Shown here in pieces: positions 34,639-47,687 of a stretch of DNA of 64,000 bases. Position 1 is the first letter of the stretch. Every line of letters begins with the position of its first letter. The notes beneath the pieces are model-generated. The model was not told the DNA's origin. It saw only the letters and a list, made by a program, of their open reading frames with translations, and did no database searches. This stretch comes from Pseudophaeomoniella oleicola (taxonomy: Eukaryota; Ascomycota; Eurotiomycetes; Phaeomoniellales; Phaeomoniellaceae), in the NCBI GenBank assembly GCA_003868215.1, contig QWDQ01000004.1, forward strand, positions 372,001 to 436,000, written 5' to 3'. A program made the translations under genes and the position numbers.

Positions 34639-35997
34639 GCCTCGTCGGTGTTTAGAGGTTGATGACTGGCTGCTGGTAGCTTGCGAGCAGATTGATCTGC
34701 TCTGATTTGTTGGAAAGAATAGGCTGCGCAAAGAGCGGCGATAAGCTTGCACCAGAGATGGTCTGAAGTGAGTATTATGCCAATTGAGTGCAACGGGAAT
34801 GGACAAATGAAAAAGCGATACGTATGTGACGATACTATGTGCTGCTTGTATAAAGAGTGATGTTGGTATAGACTATGACAAGGCGTGATAATGCAAGACA
34901 GCATGAAAAGAAAAGCAGTTTGGAAGAGAAGAGATTAGAGAATTGAAAGTGTCGTTCCTGCTGTGTACACACTTCATTCATGCTCATTCTTCTCTCTTTT
35001 ACTAAAGGAGTAGAATCGAAAGGTACGGCTCGTTTCATGGCTCTTGCCCATCGATCGGGTACCTACTCAGCTTGGGCTAACGAGGTCCTCTGCAGAGCAT
35101 CGTGGCTGAAGCAATCTCATAGAGCAACTCAATCCTCGCGATTGTATCCAGGGCCATACGTTGATAGAAGAGTGAGTCCGTGAAAAGGGATGAAGGAACA
35201 TGAGCATATGAGTGATGTTTGGATGTCAACCATGGTACAATGTCAAGGTCGGAAGCAGGAAAAGAGTAAAGCCGCTCCGGCTCCGAAAGATGATGTGTAA
35301 CCAGCGACCAACCTTACAACCTCACTCAAGGGAAATCCCACAAGACACCATCATCTCATATCAATAGCAGCAAACAAAACAACATGCCAAACAATATATA
35401 TATTATATATAGATATGTGCTGTAAGACTACGATGCCATGTCCAGCAGATTCTTTGAGAAAGACCATTGTGGTGATTAAGTATTATTAACGGGTTTCGGA
35501 TATGGAGAAAGGAGAGCTCGGACAATAGCGAGGCCGAGTACTACGTAGTACTACGTAATTAGTAGTGATACGTAGACCACGTAATTAAGGTAATTATTAG
35601 TACTGATACGTCAGGTAAACCGTGGACCGTAGACCTCCGTCCGAGGTGAAGATGATCAGTAAGCGACAATGATGATTATGGATAAAGCCGCTCCACTTCG
35701 ATCGCGCTTTGCTGAATTGAGGCAATAGGATGAATGTTGCATACAATGACTTGCTGCCGATAAGAACCCTCCCTCGATCCAATCGTGATACCCCAAATCT
35801 CATAAGACTGCTCACTTACTGCTGCTTGTTGCCTGCTTACGGTGTCTACGTGTCTGTCTCATTCCTGTCACTCTATCTTTCTCTTTGCTTCATCTATTTC
35901 ATCAAGACAGGTTGCTCGCTGCATCACATCTCATCTCGAGTTCGCCTCCTCGTAGACAGTTCATAGACATAGTTGCTGGCCGACTATCTCGCCCACC
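34639..35997. other. Divergent intergenic region
   Basis: About 1.36 kb between divergent genes. It contains an AT palindromic stretch near 35394-35412, a cluster of TACGTAGTA-type words at 35535-35600 and, just before the aminotransferase, pyrimidine-rich sequence typical of a fungal promoter/leader. No gene supported. Confidence 0.55.
35539..35550. promoter_or_regulatory. Perfect palindrome TACTACGTAGTA
   Basis: Second identical copy of the 12-bp palindrome, followed at once by a near copy (TACTACGTAATT) and by further TACGTA words. It lies about 450 bp before the aminotransferase start codon. The function is not known from sequence. Confidence 0.35.
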
Positions 35998-38043
35998 ATG
36001 TGCGATTCACGTTCGACCTCGACGGTCGACACTCGGTCGGCCCCCAAGGACCTTTCTCATCACTTTTCCCGTGCGACAAACAAGAGGAAGTCAAATAGTA
36101 TGAAGAAGTTCTACAAGTATTTTCAAGTCCCAGGCATGGGTAATCTTGCCGGTGGTATGTCTCGTCCATCTCTTGTGCATCTGTCGGGGACAATGCTTAC
36201 CCCTTGAAGGACTACCTCATAACAGCTACTTCCCATTCGACACCCTCGAGTCCATGACGGCGCTTCCTGATCGCTTCAAGCCAACCCCAAATGATCCAGT
36301 TGACCCGCCGTCCGAATCTCTCAACAAGCTGTCAGTTTCCGATAAGCCAACGGCCAGTCGTATAATTGTGCCCCATGATTCCACAGATACCAACATGTTG
36401 CGCAAGATCGATCTCACTTCAGCCCTGCAATACGGGACTGCGCAAGGATACCCATCGCTGTACACGTGGCTCCGTCAGTTCACCAACGAGGTGTACCATC
36501 CTAACATACCATACCAGGGTGGCGCCGAGATCATCCTGGACTGTGGCTCTACGGATGGTCTATCCAAGGTGTATGAGGTATTCTTTAACCATTGGGATAA
36601 AGATAGAGACTGGGTTAGAGAACGAGAAGGCTTGATTGTTGAAGAATTCGCATATTCACCCGCTGTATCTTCGACGGCACCAAGAGATGTTAACATTGTG
36701 CCCATTGCCATGGATGCTGAAGGTATGTTGGCGTACGGTAAGGGTGGCCTCCAAGAGGTCATGGAAAACTGGGATTTCAGCAAGGGAAAGAGACCACATT
36801 TGATGTATACCGTCACGTAAGCAGGATCGGTGTCGGAAAATTCCTTTGAATTCCTACTAACTAGTCAAACAGGATGGGTCAAAATCCGACGTCAGGTCTG
36901 CTATCTCTTGCCAGGCGAAAGGAGATATACGGTGTCTGTTGTGAATACGATATTATCATCGTTGAAGACGACCCTTATTGGTACCTGCAGTTTCCCTCTG
37001 CGAATGCTCTCTCTGTGAAGTACAACGGCGAACCTATCTCTCGGAACTATCCCTCGGAGAATCACAATTACAACGCCAACAAGAAGTCTTCGGGCTATCC
37101 TTTCCTCGATAGCCTAGTACCGAGTTATCTTAACGTGGACACTGAGGGTCGCGTTATCCGGCTAGATACTTTCTCCAAGACTGTTGCACCAGGGTGTCGG
37201 CTAGGTTGGATAACGGCTCAACCGGCCATCATCGAGAAGATATTCCAGGTCACAGAATCTTCCACCCAACAACCCTCTGGCTTCGTGCAGTCACTCATTG
37301 CTGAATTGCTCATCGGGCCATCGACTCCGACATCTGGCGGCAAGGGCGGCGCCAAGGATGGTTCCGGCTGGAAGGCGGATGGCTGGATCCGCTGGCTTGA
37401 AGGTCTCCGCGGGAACTATGAACGACGGATGCACACCATGACAACTATCCTCGCGGAAAATAGGTTCTATGTCGAAACTTCCTCGTCCGGCACCGCCACT
37501 GCCACCACGTCCCCCTCCTCCCACATCCAACGCCGCCAAGCCTCCGCCGCCAGTGCCGATGACTTCGAGGTAGTTTCCAAAACTGAAATGTACAACTTCA
37601 CCATCCCCCCTGCCGGGATGTTCCTCTGGCTCCACGTCAACATCCACTCCCATCCTCTCGTCCAGCTCGTAAACCCTCAACGCCTGACATTCGCACTCTG
37701 GGTCCTTTGCACCCAACTCCCTTACCGCGTTGTGATAACCCCCGGCGCCGGCTTCGCCTCTTCCGACGCGATCCAACAAGAAAAAGGATACCGATATTTC
37801 CGATTCTGCTTCGCGGCTATCGACGAGGATCTGCTGACGACGAAAACCAAGGCCTTCGCCGACGCGTGCACGGCCTTCTGGGGCCTCAAGAAGGTCAGGG
37901 ACATTGACCGCATCCTCAGAGACGATGACGATGGCGAGGCATTTGCGGCTTTTAGCAACGGTGGGCCGCTCGTGGGCAGACGGGAGGAGGAGATGATGGA
38001 GACCGAGATGGCGATGGGCAAAGGGATCATGCATTTCTGTTAA
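35998..38043 (+). CDS. Aro8-like class I/II aminotransferase
   Basis: Exons 35998-36154, 36210-36816 and 36873-38043 (introns 55 and 56 bp, the second with CTAAC) encode 644 residues. PLP fold-type I landmarks: YGTAQGYPSLYTWL, the YTVT-MGQNPTSG block formed across intron 2, IIIVEDDPYWYLQF with the PLP-interacting Asp and Tyr, and RLDTFSKTVAPGCRLGWI with the Schiff-base Lys in TFSK. These match the Aro8/2-aminoadipate/aromatic aminotransferase group, which handles Tyr, Phe, Trp and aminoadipate. It is longer than Aro8 (about 500 aa) because of a low-complexity insert near residue 440 (GGKGGAKDGSGWKAD) and another Ser/Thr-rich one. Which amino acid it prefers cannot be read from sequence. It is probably cytosolic. 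Confidence 0.85.
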
Positions 38044-38346
38044 GTTTGAATCGGGAAAGGAGGGGGTCTGCCTCTTTTGAATTCAGGATCTTTTTTTTCT
38101 CCCACGGGGTACTTGACGCAGTTGTTTGTTGTTGTTACATTGGCCTTGCTGGGGGTCTCACGATTTCGAGACGGGACAATACGATTGACATGTCTTTCTC
38201 TCTTCCCCTCTCTCTTCTATCCCCTCTTACATCTACATCTACAACCCACCCCCAAGTCATTCCTTATTTCAAACACTAGACATCTGATCTATTCTATTTT
38301 ATTATTTTAAATACCTCTCTTTGAACATCTTTCTATCTTGACGATC

Positions 38347-38379
<33 letters not shown>

Positions 38380-39014
38380 GTAATAAAACTCTGAATTTTC
38401 TCCCTTTTTTCTCGATTATCATATCATCTTTTTTACATGCTCAGTCACCTGATTAGCATTGTTGCCGGGCTGGGCTCGTTTGATGTGTATGTACCTGTGT
38501 AGGTATTTAGGTATTTAGGTATCTAGGTAATGTATGTATGATGGTGATGATGATGGCTTGAGAAAGTCGATATGATACATACATATCCAAAAACTACCTA
38601 CCTTAGCTTGTTCCTTCCTTCTCGTTAGATTCATTCGTGTACTACTCTTTTTTCACGCCCCTTCTTTTCTCTCCCCATCGGAAAGCCCTTGAAACTTATC
38701 AAGGAAGAGGGAAGCATATAATCCACATCGATGCCGTATTCAAAAGGTTGTAACTTATTTCTTTTTCAGATGATTTATTATTGTTTAGCGGGGGAAAGAG
38801 AAAAAAAGGAAAGAACCTAAGACACCAGACCCAAATCCAACTCGAATCCAACCCAAAACAGAATGGGGATAGTTATCCCTCCCCCAATTGTCTAAAATCC
38901 GAAAAATTTGGCCTATACGTACATTTGTGATTCTTTTACTTTTGGTCTTCATAGACAAAAAGGTAGTGTAATATCTTCTTTTTCAAAAGTTCCGACATAT
39001 CATCTCGCCTCTTT
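38044..39014. other. Convergent intergenic region
   Basis: About 0.97 kb between two converging genes. T-rich, with an ATG triplet array (listed separately) and TAGGTATT-type repeats near 38500-38540. No gene supported. Confidence 0.6.
38346..38379. repeat. (ATG)n microsatellite
   Basis: Eleven or so uninterrupted ATG triplets in a 3' flank. Confidence 0.95.
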
Positions 39015-40698
39015 TTAAGATTTCGTTACAGCATCGCCGGGTTCCCAAGTACTCTCGGCTTTCGCTCCGGGAAGTAAATTGCTTCTCGTCGCCATGCTGC
39101 TAGATCTCGGTCGGGTTTGATCTGTTGGCTTACCGTCTTCTTTTTTGTTGTCTCCGTTGCGAACGCCGGAGAAGTCCATTCGGTAGTCGGGACGCATCCC
39201 GCCAGTGGAAATACGACCGTTAGGTATCATCGCGTGGCCGTTTGCACGCGAAGGTTCTTCTGTAAGCGGAAGGATGATGTTTGGTGCTCGGAAATGGTCA
39301 GCTCTGGCGCGACGTTCGGCTGCGTCGTCCATGCTGTTCCTGTCATAAAGGTAGAGGCCGACAAAGGTCAAGAAAATGCCAACAGCTTGGGCAGGGGTTG
39401 TAGAGCTGCCAAACCAGATGATGGCAATAACGACAACCCAGACCCGTTTGATGAGAGAGGCGACGGAATAAGAAACGGGGGAGAGCATTGAGAGGAGGAT
39501 GAATGCAAGTATGTTTTGTCCGAAATGAAAAATACCATTGAAGAAGAATTCCAGAGCAAGAGCACCATGATCCAAGGAGTTTCTGTTTCCTGTTAGGTCT
39601 ATGTTGCCATCACTCCAAACGTCGTGAAGAACACTAAAGCCTTCCGAAAACAGCCATACAGGAGCTGTAAGTATGAAGGCACCCGTCGAACAATAGCAAA
39701 GAAGGTTGAGCTTGTCGAGTTTTCGAGTATCAGTGCCAACTTCGGCACGAGCAGCTTCATTGAAAAGCTTCTTTGAGAAGATGTTTTGAGCCACAAAGAC
39801 AACAGTCGCAGTAAATGCACATGCAATGCCAATAAAATTGGTTGAGAAATCGGCCGAGCAAGCAAGCATGACGCCTGCTGTCAATGGTATGAGTGATAGA
39901 TATGTGGCTCTCGCATAGCGGATGCGGAACCATAAACGGTATGCGAGGACCGTGATCAACGGTGATAATCCCTTGATGGTGTGGACAAGAGACACAGGTA
40001 TTTTCGTAGTTGCCGTTGCGCTTAAGATATGTCCCAGCAACTGGAACACTGAAAGCGGCAAAGCGGTGAGTATGACATCGGGGGTAGGTGGTCGCAGGCC
40101 GTTTTTCAGTGCAGGTAGGGTGGTCTTAAGGCTAGGGAAGGTTGATGCTAGCCATGCGGACAGGATGCACCATATCGGAACACAGCCAAATTGAACGAGC
40201 GTAAGGGTTACAGGTTTGGGGAAGGTATTGAGGATCGATTTCGCAGACGTATTAGTTAATGCGGAGCTCAGATACCAGACGATACAGAGTGCCTACTACC
40301 GTTAGAATCTTTCGCTGTAGGATGCTCCTGTGAGGTTGACGAACAATGAGCTTGTAGGAAACAGGGGCTTTCAATGACTCGGCCAGCTCCTGGGCATTTA
40401 CACTGACACTCCCCCGCCGAGCTCGAATATTGCCTATTGCCTGACTAACGCTCTTTCTTGAGCGGTGTTTAGAGGCAGCATGCGCAAAAGGACTGTCGCG
40501 AAAGTCCTGACGCTGCCGGGGAAGCCATGGACTGGCGCTAATAGGAGAATCTTCGAACACTTTGGGAAGGTCGGCAGGGCTATGTGCAGTCGATAGATCT
40601 AACGAGGGGAATCTCTCCTTTGTGTCGTCTGCCATATCCGGTGAGGTTCGTGGCATCGGCAAATGACGCTTGGCGTCAACGAGCGTGGTAGTGCTCAC
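39015..40698 (-). CDS. Sly41-like triose-phosphate-translocator (TPT) family transporter
   Basis: Exons 40698-40345 and 40292-39015 with a 52-bp intron (GTTCGT...TTCTAACGGTAGTAG) give 543 residues. The join yields SYKLIALCIVWYLSSALTNT, the first membrane span of the TPT/DUF250 fold, continuing SILNTFPKPVTLTLVQF. About ten hydrophobic spans follow, including ATATTKIPVSLVHTIKGLSP, SPVSYSVASLIKRVWVVVIA and a final span before a DRNSMDD tail. The family includes plastid sugar-phosphate translocators and, in fungi, Sly41, a Golgi/ER-associated suppressor of ypt1 loss. N-terminal 110 and C-terminal 110 residues are disordered and Ser/Arg-rich. The donor is weak, but the branch and phase fit. Confidence 0.82.
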
Positions 40699-41458
40699 TT
40701 CCTGACGAGGTCTAGAACGGAATCAATTCATGGCTGCCAGTTGCGAGCAGAGCATTAGACGTACCATTCATTATGGTGGAGTGGTAGCAATCTTGAGGTG
40801 TAGAGCGTTGGCTTTCAAAGGAATCGAGTCGCAAACAACAACCACGTCCCGTCCCACGATGCGGCTCAAGTAGGGGGTCCCGCGGGTGGATGTGGTGCGT
40901 CACAGGAGATGTCGCCCGTAGTCGCTCGTAGTCGCCCGTAGTCGCAGCTCGTAACTCGTCGCTCTCGGTGCCAAGATACAGGGCTCTCCACTAAGAACGA
41001 TTGACAGATCTGATCGTTAATAAGTTAGATCTAAAGACTCGTGCCAGGAGATGGAAAGTATGTAAGCCTAGTGTGTAGATACGCAGAAACAATAATAGTC
41101 TTCTTTCTTTCGTCTCAATTAATACACCGTGAGAGCTTGCCACGTCCGTAGTCGTTAGCTTGTTGGCAGGGATCACGATTTAATTACTCTAATTACCGAG
41201 AAAAGGTACCTAGGTACGTAGTAGTCAACGGTGCGTCCTGCCCTGCCTGATAAGCCGAACCTAATCATCCTATCTTTTCCTTGCCGCATTCCTCAATATC
41301 GACGAAAACAGCAACCAGATTATCTACTAATTTATCTAAGGTATAAGTTAGGTACCTTAGGTAAACTACATTGCCGATGTTTGGGCCGAGTTTCGCATAA
41401 GGCTGTTGTCGCCAATGCATTTTCCTTGTCGAAGGACTGGTGAAATACCAACGCCATC
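40699..41458. other. Divergent intergenic region
   Basis: About 0.76 kb. A GTCGCCCGTA/GTCGCTCGTA tandem lies near 40910-40945, and a CTAGGTACGTAGTAG word near 41210. No gene supported. Confidence 0.5.
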
Positions 41459-44269
41459 ATGAGCTCCAGGTCGTACGCATGGCAACTCGCGACTGTGATC
41501 TTGTTGTTGGGGTCTAGCTTCCTAGGAGGTGCCTTAGCCAGTCAGAAAGCAATGAAGCAGAGTCTAACGGCTATCTCATCCAATGAAGTAGATCTATCAT
41601 TCTCTGAGAGATGGTCCACTCTCGGACCGTTTCGAATTGGCACAAGAGGTGATTTCTTATATACCCATACTACACCGTGTCAGCAGTCATCTGACTTTAC
41701 TGGTGCTAGAGGCGTCTTGGGGATCTGATCCGCTGGAACAGTATGGAGGTTTCAGCAATCTTTCTGTCAGCACTCACCCATCTTTCCGAAGTGCCCTGGG
41801 TGAGTATGGACTCATAACGTGGTCGAATACCACTGCTGTTGTCTCAGCAAGTGCCGGTGCTGCAAAGGCCGTATTGAACGTGCAGTTTCCGACGATCAAT
41901 TGGAGCTTTCTTCGCTCAATCTATGGCTGGGCTGCATTGCAACATCAGGCGTGGACCCGTGGGTATTTAGTAAACCGTACGAAAAGGGAGAAGCGAGTCA
42001 CCCTCTTCACTGATGGAGTATTGGAGCTATGGGTGAACGGACAGCATCACTGGGGTGGTGATTTCTATACCTTCCGTCGAGCGCCGATCGTGCTCACGCT
42101 GAAACCCGGTGAAACCCAGGTTGATGTCCGTCTCGTCCACGACGTGCGTGCCATGGGAGGGACTGAACCACCGATCGTATCAATATTACTCGAGGCTGTG
42201 GCTGTCGATCCTGTTCTATACGTCGGCGAGCAGGACGCTATGATATCTAATCTCATAGATGGAAGACTTGCGAGCCCTTATGTTTCGTTAACATGCAGGA
42301 ACGATGCGAAGGTCGATGCAGAGATTATTTCAATTGAAAGTGACGTTGACATTCGCACGTTACTGCCTCTTCCTCTTGGCTTGGTACCAGGTCAATCAAG
42401 GCCGGTGGCATTCAGCCTAAGGCTGAATGATGCTGCCGTGAAATCTTTCGCTTTGATCATCAAATATCGTCTAGCCTCCGATGGAACGGCAGTGATTCGC
42501 CAGAGAGCTGTCGACCTCAAGTTGAACCCCAAGTCATTACTTGAATCCCATAAGGTGACTTTCAAGCACCCTAGTGGCAGCATCAGTTATGTCATTCTCC
42601 GTGCTCCATCAGCCAAAGCCCAAAAGTCGGGTCAGAGAGATTTACCGATCCTCCTCAACCTGCATGGTGCCGGATTAGAAGCTGATAGCGATCAAGTCCG
42701 CCACATGCTCGATGATGCGGCAGACATCCGTGCTTGGTCCGTATTTCCCAGTGGTTCGAGTCCATGGAGCGGAGACGATTGGCATACGTACGGCTGGTCT
42801 GATGTCTCTGCCGCCATCGATGCTCTGCCAGAATGGTTAGAGACTGTCGATTGGAAGGGGCCTGGAATCGATATCCAGAACTGGCTGATTAGTGGCCATT
42901 CCAATGGTGGTCAGGGAACTTGGTTCGCATTGACGCATCAGCCCGACAAAGTCATCGCGGCGGCGCCAGTGTCGGGTTATACAGCGATTCAAAATTATGT
43001 ACCATACACGATGTGGCGAGAGGCTGATCCGAGGATCTCCTCCATCATTCAGTCTTCAATGACAAGTTTCAGACACGAATTACTGATCGATAACTTTGAA
43101 GGCATTCCTATATTGCAACAGCATGGATCTAATGATGACAACGTTCCGGCTTATCACTCCAGGCTTATGAGCGAACTGAATGCCGCTTCTGTCTTACCCT
43201 CGACATACATAGAGCTGCCTGGAAAAAACCACTGGTGGGACGGAGCCATGACCACTGGACCTCTGAAGGAATTCTACGAGGCTCAGCTAGAGGAGCCCAG
43301 AAGATACTACAACGAATTACCGGTCAATTTCACCGTTGTCTGTCCTCACACATATGATATGGGATGCCGAGGTGGCATGTGCGTCGACCAGCTTATATCA
43401 CCCGACGCACTTGGCAAGTTTCGAGTCTCGAGACACGATGATGGTAGAACTTGGACCATTCGAACGCAGGATATTCATCGCTTTCATCTTCAAACAAACA
43501 CCCCCTATTTGTCCAAGGTCAAAACCTTCATCTTGGATGGGCAGAAACTGGATATCAGTGGTCACAAAGATGACGAATCATGGATCGTACGTGGAGATCA
43601 TTCCGAGTGGACGGTAAGTTGGGTACATCAAAGTCCAAACCATTCAGGGTATGCTCATAATTGCTCGTATAGGTATCCTCAGACAAGACCTGGTTAGCCA
43701 TGGACCAAAGATACGGTAGACAAATTGGAGCACTTGATGCAATCCTTCGAACCCAGACCACTTTGTCCATCAGAGCGCAGAAGAGCAATAGTGATGTCGC
43801 TGTGCAAATCAGCCGCAACCTTCTCCAGTATTTTGGTGCAGACTCCATCGTTGATCTGTCTGATGCTACGATCTTACCCAGGCGCAGTCCTGAAGGCAAT
43901 GAGATTCTAATACTGACAGGTTCCAGCATACCTGATCCAGCACTGTTGTCCTTCCCCTTGTCCATCAATGCAGATGGTATCTCAATACATCAGTCGGACG
44001 GCTCGGCATCTCTGATAGCTTTCGAGCCAGGTATGAGTTCAATATTCTTGCGGCCTCTTCCAAATGGGAGGTTGGAACTGGTAGTCTGGGGTATCGATGG
44101 TGAAGGTCTTCGTCAAGCTGCCCGGCTTGTACCAATGATTACGGGCGTAGGCCAGCCGGATTTCTTGGTAATGAGTGATAACGCAAGATGGAAGGGTCAT
44201 GCTGGTATAGTCGCTGCTGGCTTCTTTGATTACCACTGGAATGTCTCCAAGGCTTCCTTTATTCCATGA
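41459..44269 (+). CDS. Secreted S9-type alpha/beta hydrolase (putative peptidase)
   Basis: Exons 41459-41648, 41710-43613 and 43673-44269 (introns 61 and 59 bp) encode 896 residues. Exon 1 supplies a signal peptide: WQLATVILLLGSSFLGGALA followed by SQKAM. Splicing restores GPFRIGTREASWGSDPLEQYGGF. The catalytic domain shows the Ser elbow GHSNGG (near residue 460), an Asp in QQHGSNDDNVP (near 538) and a His in LPGKNHWWDG (near 570), the order of a prolyl-oligopeptidase-like alpha/beta hydrolase. An N-terminal region of about 300 residues looks beta-rich and precedes PILLNLHGAGLEADS, the oxyanion-loop strand. Several N-x-S/T sites fit a secreted glycoprotein. Substrate unknown. Confidence 0.8.
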
Positions 44270-44892
44270 TACTCGTTGCGGCTCCAGCTGAAAGAGAACT
44301 TTCAAGAAGGGCATCAGGTGGCATAAAAGTTTCGGAGTGAGAGCAGAAGCCTCAGAACCGACTGGATGAGTTACGGCCCATGCATTATGAACACGTCTTG
44401 AAATACAGACGCAACGTTAGTGTCGCTTCTCAGTTATTTTTCTCACACAAAACTACACCATACTCAATAATTGGCAGATTGTCGTGCTGTGTGTTTTTTA
44501 AATCTTCCTTGTGACATATCATATTGACAACCTTGTGCAGTATAGATCTAGGTCCTTAGCAGTACGAGTTCTGTCAAAGGCAGCGGTCGCTCTTGCACTG
44601 TGTGCGCATCTCAGTTCTCAGGTGTGTTTATCGGTTTTTCAATCTTCACCATCTCTCTATGAAACCATTTTTTGTCCTCACCCACAATCTTCACCACGAC
44701 CAAACCTCCCACTGTCCTGGCTACTTCTTTGTATCCTAGTCCAATCTGCTCAATCTTCCCGCTTGGACGCTGTTCTTCTGCTGTTCTTTTTGCAATCTTA
44801 GATTCTGAAAGTCCACCTGAATACTTAGCATTTCCAACTCACATCTTAGTCCCCTCACGCACTCCAGCCCTGGAGACGTCATCAGATCATCT
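44270..44892. promoter_or_regulatory. PUF gene promoter/leader
   Basis: About 0.6 kb between same-strand genes, with strong pyrimidine tracts (CTTCACC, CTCCC, TTCTTTG) just before the PUF start, as is usual for highly expressed fungal genes. No coding feature. Confidence 0.45.
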
Positions 44893-47687
44893 ATGATGGC
44901 TTCTATCATGTCTTCTGGATCACCGGTCCTCGGAAGGAAATCTTCTGCTCACTTTACTGTTCTTGATCAGAATCCCGACCCTCGTTCAAAGGCTAGCACT
45001 GCTCCTTCGGTACGTTTTTCTCTCAGCGAATCACTTTTTATGCCACAAACAATGCCAGTGTGCTGACTGAAGCTCAACAGCCTTTGTCCGCAAGTGATAG
45101 TCCAAATCCCTTGAAGACATCTAAGCTCGGAAATTTCCAGACAACTGCTGAGGATAAGGTATGTCTGAGCCCTCTCATCCTCTCCAACGCTAATCGTCCT
45201 TACCCGTTAATCTTACCACAGGTCATGAGACATACAGCAGTAAACATGGCAGACCCAAGTAGTGCGGCTATGGACAACATCCTGGCACGCCTTCGCGCAA
45301 ACGATCACTCTGGCGCTCCCAGAGTTGTCAGTACCCCCGCGTTCACCCGTATTCCTCCATTCCAGACCGATCAACAAATCATCTTGAAAAAGCAAAAGTC
45401 TGACCTCGGGCAGCGAAATATTCCATCCAATGATGCCATTCAAACATCACAGACTTCGTCTGCGTCAGATGTTGCTACTCCTGTCACAGGATCCTTCGAT
45501 CTCATCAATCTTGAGAGCAAGGGTGGAAAAGGTCTCACCAAGGCTGATGCTGCGGAGATGCTTCGTATCAAGAAAGAGCTTGCTGAAGCCAAGTCAGTAA
45601 TCAATCGCCAAGAAAAAGAGCTTGCCCACACAAGGACAACGAAGCATACGGTGGATCAGGCCTTTGCTCCTACTGGAGAGTACGGCGATTCTCGAGAAAT
45701 GGCGGACTCGACCATCGGGCACCTCCAAAGTGCATTCAATGCGACAGCCCGTCCATTCACTGCCCGTAACAACAACACATGGGTTTCCATTGATGCGCGT
45801 TCTGATAATGCCGATGCCTTCTCGCTTGAAAGCTTCGATAGGTCTCGCCCCGCTTTCGCGGCCACTACTCAGTATAGCTATGGCTCTTCATTCAACCAAC
45901 CCGTCCCTCAGCCATCGTCGATCGGTGACCTAGGCTTTGCCTCCCCAATTGGAACATCATGGGGTTCTTCATTCCCAGGCCAGTCCACATTCGGTCAACC
46001 CACTGTAGGTCAAGCACCGCGCATCTTCTCTGGTCCTTCGTTGGGGACTATGGGAATGGACGGTCGTATTGGCAACGAGCCGAGCTCTTTCGGTCCACCT
46101 AACAGCTATCGGCGCTCCACGTCAAATTTCTCGCGTCCAAACCCCGGTCCTGGTGGTCGTACTTCAGGTTTCGGGAGCCTTTCGAACCAAATGAGCAATT
46201 TGAATATGATTGCCCCGTCCATCAGCCCGCCAACATTTGCATCCTCTATGAGTTACCAGCCACGCCCCGTCGGCGCCGATCTGTCGCCAACAGCTTCAGA
46301 GTTTAGCATCCCACCATTCACCTCTGCTAGTAGTGCAGCATGGAATCCTGTAAGTGGACGCAGCCTTGCGATGTTAAATCTGCTGACTGAAAGCAGATGA
46401 GCAATACCGGAGGGCAAACTTATGTAACCCCACTTGAGCCATTGAATTACCGGCGACTTCTTGACAAGAGTGTAACATGCGACTGGAAGTACATTGTGGA
46501 CAAGATTGTCTGCAACAATGATCAGCAAGCTTCTATCTTCCTTCAACAGAAACTGAAGGTCGGAACGGCCGAGCAAAAGTACGACATTGTTGAAGCTATC
46601 ATCAATCAGGCGTATCCCCTTATGGTCAACCGCTTCGGCAATTTCTTGGTCCAACGTTGCTTTGAGCATGGCACTCCAGATCAGGTAGTCGCCATTGCCA
46701 ACGCAATTCACGGGAATGTGCTCTCGTTGAGCATGGACCCGTTTGGCTGTCACGTCATTCAGAAGGCCTTCGACTCTGTTCCAGAGGATCATAAAGCCGA
46801 CATGGTCCACGAGTTGCTTCGCCGCATCCCAGACACTGTCATCCACCGCTATGCTTGTCATGTTTGGCAGAAGCTCTTCGAACTTCGTTGGAACGGAGAA
46901 CCTCCTCAAATCATGACCAAGGTCAATGAGGCTTTGCGCGGAATGTGGCATGAAGTTGCCCTAGGTGAGACTGGTAGCCTTGTCGTCCAAAACATCTTCG
47001 AAAATTGCGTTGAGGAAGAGAAGGTAAGTTACCCCGTCACCTTCATGTATCCTTCTAATTCGCGGCGAAGCGCCCCGCCATCGAGGAGGTTATTGCAAAC
47101 ATCGACCTTATTGCCCATGGTCAATTTGGCAACTGGTGCATTCAACATCTTTGCGAGCATGCTGCTCCTGCCGACAAACGCCGTGTTATCGACCACATTC
47201 TCACCAATGCTTATAGCTATTCCATTGACCAATTCGCTTCGAAGGTCGTTGAGAAATGTCTCAAAATCGGTGGCACTGAATTCCTCGATCGTTATCTCGG
47301 AGTCATCACGACCGCACATCCCGACCGTCCACGTATCCCGTTAATTGACAGTGAGTGCTGCTCGCTTCAACGCACTCCGAGCTAATCTTTCCTAGTTGCT
47401 GGAGACCAATATGGCAACTATCTTATCCAATGGATCTTGATGAACTCGCAGTATCATCAACGTGAGCAAGTTGCCATCCATATCCGGTAAGTATGATCGA
47501 GCTTAAGTAACCAAGTCGCTAACCCTTTCACAGCAAGCACATGGTATCTCTTCGAGGTTCCAAGTTTGGCTCTCGAGTCGCAATGCTCTGCTGCAACCCA
47601 GCTCAAGTCACCCGTCCTGGTCCAGGCGTCGTTGTCAACCCTTTTGGAGCACCTGGCCAGCCCCGCGGCTGGGGTCGCTTCCGCTGA
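44893..47687 (+). CDS. PUF (Pumilio) family RNA-binding protein, seven exons
   Basis: Exons 44893-45009, 45081-45158, 45222-46349, 46397-47023, 47071-47350, 47396-47486 and 47534-47687 sum to 824 residues, every junction in phase. The first 440 residues are low-complexity, with a short helical segment (AAEMLRIKKELAEAKSVINRQEKE) and Gly/Phe/Pro-rich sequence. From about residue 455 come PUF helical repeats: NRFGNFLVQRCFEHG, DPFGCHVIQKAFDSV, HRYACHVWQKLFEL, GETGSLVVQNIFENC, GQFGNWCIQHLCEH, DQFASKVVEKCLK, DQYGNYLIQWILMNS and SKFGSRVAMLCC. Each second helix offers base-contacting residues. PUF proteins bind 3' UTR elements and repress or localise mRNAs. No RRM is seen, so it is not obviously Jsn1/Puf2-like. 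It ends RGWGRFR. Confidence 0.88.
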
